DNA of 64,000 nt, from assembly GCA_037043235.1 (NCBI GenBank), contig JAWRVZ010000153.1, positions 1,110,001-1,174,000 on the forward strand, in the 5' to 3' direction. The position numbers and the translations under genes are program-made. The notes under the pieces were generated by a model. The model did no database searches. It saw only the letters and a program-made list of their open reading frames with translations, and was not told the origin of the DNA. Below are positions 59,193-64,000 of this stretch, in pieces; positions within the stretch are counted from its first letter, which is position 1; the number at the start of each line of letters is the position of its first letter. Origin of the DNA: Rhodeus uyekii (lineage: Eukaryota > Chordata > Actinopteri > Cypriniformes > Acheilognathidae).

Positions 59193-60271
59193 CGGTAATA
59201 CCTCGGTTTACGAGTTTAATTCGTTCCAAGAGCGAGCTCGTAAACCAAAATGCTCCTACACCAAAACAAATGTCCCCATAGGAATGCACTAAAAATCAAT
59301 GTATTCGTTCCACACCACCACAAATGCCCATTTTAAATATTTTTGGGGCTTTACCCTATTATTTGCAGTTAAAATTATAACCATTAAGATCTCATATAAA
59401 TACTAATTAATAATTGACTATTAAACTCTAAAAATACTTGACAATTTACTGTAATGCACTTCAGCTGAGGAGAGAGGAGGGGGGAGCGGGGAAAGCAAGG
59501 ATTCAAGTGCAAATGAGTGATTTTTTTATAATAGTGCAGAAAACAAATTAAGTGATAATCCAGAGTGAAAGTCGTGAGACGGGGAGCAGCGAACGAACAA
59601 ATGAACGAATTCGCGGGAGCCTCGAACCAACGAATGCCTCGAATTAATGAATTCGCGGGAGCCGCAAACGAACTAACAAACGAATTTGCGGGAGCCTCGA
59701 ACGAACGAATGAACGAATTTGTGGGAGCCGCGAACGAACATTCGCGGGAGCCTCGAATGAATGAACGAACAAATTCGCGGAAGCCGCGAAAGAAAGCGGG
59801 GAGATATGAAAATCAGGTGCTCAGTGACCACACACATACATACACACTCAAGCAGAACTAGGAGACGATGAATTCATGAACCGTGACAGTTACTGCTAAG
59901 AGGCACTGTAAGTGTATATTTCACTAAAAGCATCACAATTAATTAATGTTAACCACTTAATCACTTATAAAAGTATCACTGTGGTTAATGATGCAGCCAA
60001 ACCAAGCGAAGCTGAGAGAATGAATGAGTTAAGGGGTGATAAAGGGGTTGGAATCGCATGACTGTGTTGTGAGAGGCTGTGTTTAGGATACTTACAGTAA
60101 AAATGCGCACCACCAGGCTGAGCATTAGGACTTTTTCCACACAAAAATGCCCGTGGGTGAGGGAAATTTTTTCTCGTACATCAATACAATGCTCGTACAA
60201 CAATTCGACCCTCCATGCTCATACACCGATTTGCTCGTATACCAAGTCGCTCGTTAACCGAGGTATCACTG
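59193..60271. mobile_element. pogo/Tigger-like non-autonomous element
   Basis: Ends CGGTAATACCTCGGTTTACG and an imperfect inverted partner (AACCGAGGTATCACTG), with TA on both sides (59191-59192, 60272-60273), 1079 bp. It carries no transposase domain that I can see. A second copy starts at 63948. The class is inferred from the termini and TA target. Confidence 0.75.
59580..59800 (+). repeat. minisatellite inside the pogo-like element
   Basis: Units of about 42 bp built from 'gcgggagcctcgaacgaac' and 'gaatgaacgaatt'. They translate in one frame (59565-59861) as repeated NEFAGA(A/S)NE motifs. Probably not a functional protein. Confidence 0.75.
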
Positions 60272-60354
60272 TAGTTGCTTACCTTTCTAATAAAATACAA
60301 TACATGTCTTTCATGTATTTGATTCCATGGTTTCTAAGAAAACATTTCTTAGAA

Positions 60355-60465
60355 AAAAACATTTAAATTTATGCATTTGGCAAACACTTTTATCCAAAGC
60401 TAATTAAATCACATTCAAGGTACACATTCTAATCAGTTCTTGCTTTCCCTGGGAATCAAAAAAAT
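60355..60465. repeat. widespread teleost repeat fragment
   Basis: 'tatgcatttggcaaacactt' and 'ttatccaaagctaattaaa' and 'ttccctgggaatc' are hallmark words of a common teleost dispersed repeat. Confidence 0.6.
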
Positions 60466-61458
60466 GGCAAAAGCACATTTTTATTTTTATTTTACTGTTG
60501 TATGAAGTCAATTTCACATTTTTTGATCATGGTGATATTTGGAGAAAAAACTACACTATTCATGTGATATTAACTATATTAAATTATAAACTATAACAAA
60601 TATAAAAGATATAGAGGGGCATTTTTTTACCCCTTGTCTTGATTTTGTGGAGCATTGAAAATAGACTTGTGTTAACTTTTAAAAATTGCATTTTGATAGA
60701 CTAAATATCACAGTGAAAGCATACAGTCTTAATGCTCTATATTAACCCATTAGACTGCATCACATAGTGAATGTGTGCACTATCTTGCTGTGTTGTAAAA
60801 TGAGGTAATCCCTAATGCCCCCATGTTGTCAAAAAAGCAATTACAATATTATCATAGAAGATATAGCGATTACCCCTAACTTCAGTAACGTGCAAGTAAT
60901 AAAAGTTAAAAAAGCTGTGATCATTCTGCCTATTATACAACTGCATTTATTGCTCTAATGCAAAAGATTAGCTTAAATGCAAAACTGGCTGTCAGCATTA
61001 TTGGGTTGAGCTGCTGAAAGTAAGCATTTGTGGTCTTATGAACCATGTGAATTGTGCTAAAAAACTAAACCTTTAAACCTACCAGCCATACATAATTTAA
61101 GCTGTACACAGCAAAAAAAAAAAAAAAAAAAAACTTTGTTGGGTTAAAAGTACTTTTGTTTATTCTTACACTTTAAGAAAAAGCATAATTTTGACTTGAA
61201 ATGCTCAGTAAAACATACATAGATCATGCATTTTATACATAAAATAGAGAAAAGGATATGTTGCCCCTTGGCAGTACCATGGTTAGAATAGAGCTGAATT
61301 GAATTTCAAATAAGTTGAATTTGTGAACTAAAGCAGTTTGAATTCTGAATGAATAATTCTAATACTAATAGATTCAGTATGCAACCAATTCAAAATTGGG
61401 AACTGCATTTTTATGCAGGGTTTTTAATAGTTTTTTTTTCTACTTTATTTGTATCCAG

Positions 61459-61735
61459 CAACCCAACCTTAAGCCTAATAAAGCATTGAAATCTTATAAA
61501 TGCATAAGTTTTATTGTCTTCGATCTGGATTTCATGGGAAACATATTTTTCACCTGAATTATCATTCGTCATATTTGTGACCGGCTACAAAATGAAGGCG
61601 ACCGTCAACTTTCTTAACTTGCAGATTGCAGACTTCATCTTCATCCTAGTCATCATCTACAATATTGTTTCTGCCTTTAACAAGAATACTTGCCACTTCG
61701 GTGACAGTAGTCATATAATACACTATTTCTAAAAA
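61459..61735 (+). pseudogene. chemoattractant GPCR pseudogene, N-terminus to TM2/ECL1
   Basis: After the acceptor ATCCAG (61458) the sequence aligns with exon 2 of the receptor at 37518 as far as the CHFGD residues before TM3. The TM1 region is scrambled. The later part is close (FVTGYKMKATVN, LQIADFIFILVIIYNIVSAF). SIW is deleted between VN and FLNL, and the copy breaks off at GDSSH. The intron ahead of it is also homologous to the functional gene's intron. Confidence 0.9.
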
Positions 61736-62210
61736 TTATAATTCATGACCATATTTATGATGTGAATTATGGACATATCCACCCCCTATCCACCTGCCAC
61801 TCAAACTGACCAGTCAATGTTTGACAGACAGGTGTTTATAGGGTGAATGTGTGGGTGTTGTTACATCACTTGGCTGACCGCTGGCTGTCAATGGTTGTTT
61901 TATGCTTAGATTTATAACTCAACGTCACAGAGAGAAAAGTCAGTGTCAATAAAATAAAGGTTAAAATAATTTTATATGTAGATATATGGGGAGGTTATAG
62001 CTATAATTTTAATAACATTGCTCCTCTTCTGGATATCTGTCTTCTTCCAGTCTGTTGGGGTGAAACTGTTAGTGGTCATGTTTTTTTCTTTGATTGCCTG
62101 GGGGCAAAGTAACCCAAGCAAGTTTTACGTTGTTAACACCCAGTGTTAAAATTAGTGTTGTGTGATCTAAAACCTGAAGGCAAAGTTTTGACAGACTTGA
62201 AGACACCAGG
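61736..62210. other. intergenic, nothing recognised
   Basis: Sequence after the receptor pseudogene without recognisable features. Confidence 0.4.
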
Positions 62211-62345
62211 GGTCTCATTTATAAAACAGTGCGTATGATCCTACTAAAACTTAACGTATGCCCAAAAGCCAAATCACAGTTCACCCGCAGATGTGAGTAG
62301 GTGAACCAGCCTCATATCCTCATTATATGTGCAGCTGTTTTTGAC
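62211..62345. repeat. dispersed fish repeat
   Basis: 'ggggtctcatttataaaaca' and 'gtgcgtatgatcctactaaa' match a familiar teleost MITE terminus. The other end is not found. Confidence 0.4.
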
Positions 62346-62549
62346 CAGGTCTCCCTGGAAGAAGAGATTACTATATCTCAATGGGTAAATAAATAAAATA
62401 AAGGATAAATAAAATAAAAATACATAAATTCCGCCCTGTATACGCCGTACATGTAGCAGTACATCTCACGCTGGGACGTTTCAGACACATACTGGTCAGT
62501 ATGGAGAGTACTGTGACCGGAGTGTACATCAAGGTCATCTATGCACCCG

Positions 62550-63420
62550 CCGCATGTCGCAACTCACTCCTCATCTCCTCCTATGCAGTCAGAAGTATCT
62601 GATGTTGCTTCACGCTATTCACATTCTGGGAGGACTCAATCGTATAGACGAGCTCTCACAAAAGTCTCCACATCCGGGGGTTAGTGGAAGCCATCATCTT
62701 GGCATATTAAGTCCAAGACCAGCCATGGTCCCTGGGAGTGAGGGTGTGTTCTCCTCAGGTGAGTTCCCCAGCTGACGAACCCTGTTGGTGTTTCTCCAGC
62801 ACCAGTAAGAGTCAGACATGGCGGAGACGTACAACCATAGGCCAAATACAAGTGATTTTTTTCTATACTAGGCTAGGAGCCTATATGTTGTGATTCCTCA
62901 GGCGAGCCCATATATGTATTTTTTTCTACGATACGGTTCCCTTCTTGGTGAGCCCATGTCTTCTCCTGGCAGATTTCTGCCATCTCTGCTTGGTATTATC
63001 TCCACCCCTACTTGGTTGGTCTACTACAGAGACCCTTCATATGTAGCACTGGCCAGATGGCCAGTCCATATGTGTAAATTCCATATGTCACCCACCTGCG
63101 GGTGGGATGCTTTCTCAGTGTTATCCAAGTCTCACAGAGCGGGTCACAAGGAACAGCAGTGATTAACTTCCCGCGTTTAGAACGGTTCCATCTGTAAGGA
63201 TCAGTGGGCTTACACAAGGCACTGGAGGGGGCAGCAATAGTGGCACTTTGGTAAGGATTCCAAATCGCCAGTTGTTCTAACGTAACATCAAATGTGACTG
63301 GCTGATAGGGAACATCTGGGTAATGAATGTAACCCCCATTCCCTGAAGGAGGGAAAGGAGACTTTACGTCCCGTAAATAGGGGTTACAATAGTAACCTAG
63401 ACGCTTCTTTGTCCTCAACT
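62550..63420 (+). pseudogene. probable retroelement remnant (DIRS-like RNase H?)
   Basis: One frame reads GGLNRIDELSQKSPHPG, resembling the end of the RNase H region in DIRS-type elements. The right part ends in the 'cattccctgaaggagggaaa' motif, often seen in fish repeats. Weak evidence; no ends resolved. Confidence 0.35.
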
Positions 63421-63947
63421 AAGCTGAAAGACAAATGAATGACTAAAACAGTTTCAACTTTTTTGCAGGGTTTAACTTCCATGCATCATAATAACAAGAT
63501 TGAAGCAGACTAGAAGGAGGTCTTTGTGGTGATTATTAGCCAACAGACACTCTTCATCTCCACATATCAGTGAAGTTCACTTTAATTCATAATGGTTTAA
63601 TGCTAATCTGGTTATATTTTCTGAATTAGTGGAATTGTCACAATTTTTGCAGAACTGGGATTCTGATAATGACTGCAAATTTCAACTAATCACATTTTGA
63701 AATACCTTGTGTCAATTGCTAATGAAATATCTCAATAAACATTTAACATTTATAATTGTCTTTGTGTCCTTTTAGACATTACAGTTTTTTAAAATTGCAC
63801 ACACTCTAAAAGAACTTGAGGCTGATTCAGTGAAACCAAACCACTGAATTTTCAGAACAAATCTGCAAATGCTGCAAACACATCTATTTAACACTTAGTT
63901 CACAACTGTAAAAAAAAAAGTTTAGCAAAATTGCAACCTTGGAATTA

Positions 63948-64000
63948 CAATAATTTCTCGGTTTACGAGTTTAATTCGTTCCAAGAGCGAGCTCGTAAAC
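63948..64000. mobile_element. second pogo-like element, cut by window end
   Basis: 'ctcggtttacgagtttaatt' and 'cgttccaagagcgagctcgt' repeat the left end of the element at 59193, preceded by TA (63946-63947). Confidence 0.85.

Noticed and set aside
59565..59861. Repetitive NEFAGA protein as a real gene
   Set aside because: It is a translated minisatellite within a TA-flanked element, with no start context and irregular unit lengths.
1..64000. CRISPR arrays, tRNA genes, bacterial-type operons
   Set aside because: No regular spacer-repeat arrays or cloverleaf-like genes were noticed; the content is typical vertebrate.

Overview
The window looks like nuclear DNA of a cyprinid-type teleost fish (carp, goldfish or barb relatives; an inference). 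Reasons: multi-exon vertebrate genes with GT/AG introns, AT-rich spacers, several fish-type Tc1/mariner and hAT elements, 5S-rRNA-derived SINEs, and long microsatellites. No bacterial, CRISPR or operon signal is present. All supported host genes are on the + strand.

Layout. (1) 315-7379: the last nine coding exons visible of a TBC-domain Rab GTPase-activating protein; its 5' end lies before the window. (2) 11805-18320: a complete eight-coding-exon constitutive HSP70 (hspa8/HSC70 type, 647 aa), with a tentative TATA/heat-shock-element promoter near 9.5-9.8 kb. (3) 19126-21241 and 24162-26323: tandem chymotrypsin-like (ctrl) protease genes. The second is canonical. The first keeps the catalytic triad but has an altered activation segment and S1 pocket. 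(4) 31134-33076 and 36317-38527: two 337-aa rhodopsin-family chemoattractant receptors (formyl-peptide/chemerin-receptor group), each with a first coding exon of only four bases, plus two decayed relatives at 39.6 and 61.5 kb. (5) 40.2-60.3 kb: a nest of retroelements and DNA transposons: a copia remnant split by a hAT element, a young non-autonomous LTR element with identical-length 420-bp LTRs, an old gag-pol relic cut by solo LTRs, a SINE3 and a Tc1 element, a gypsy relic, two more solo LTRs, and a pogo/Tigger-like element whose second copy starts at the right edge.

The genes do not form one pathway. The proteases form a digestive-enzyme tandem pair and the receptors a lineage-expanded immune-type receptor cluster. 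The region from 40 to 60 kb has separated the last receptor copy from the others by transposon accumulation. I found no convincing new molecular system. The most interesting host signals are the divergent protease paralogue and the receptor lacking both conserved disulfide cysteines.
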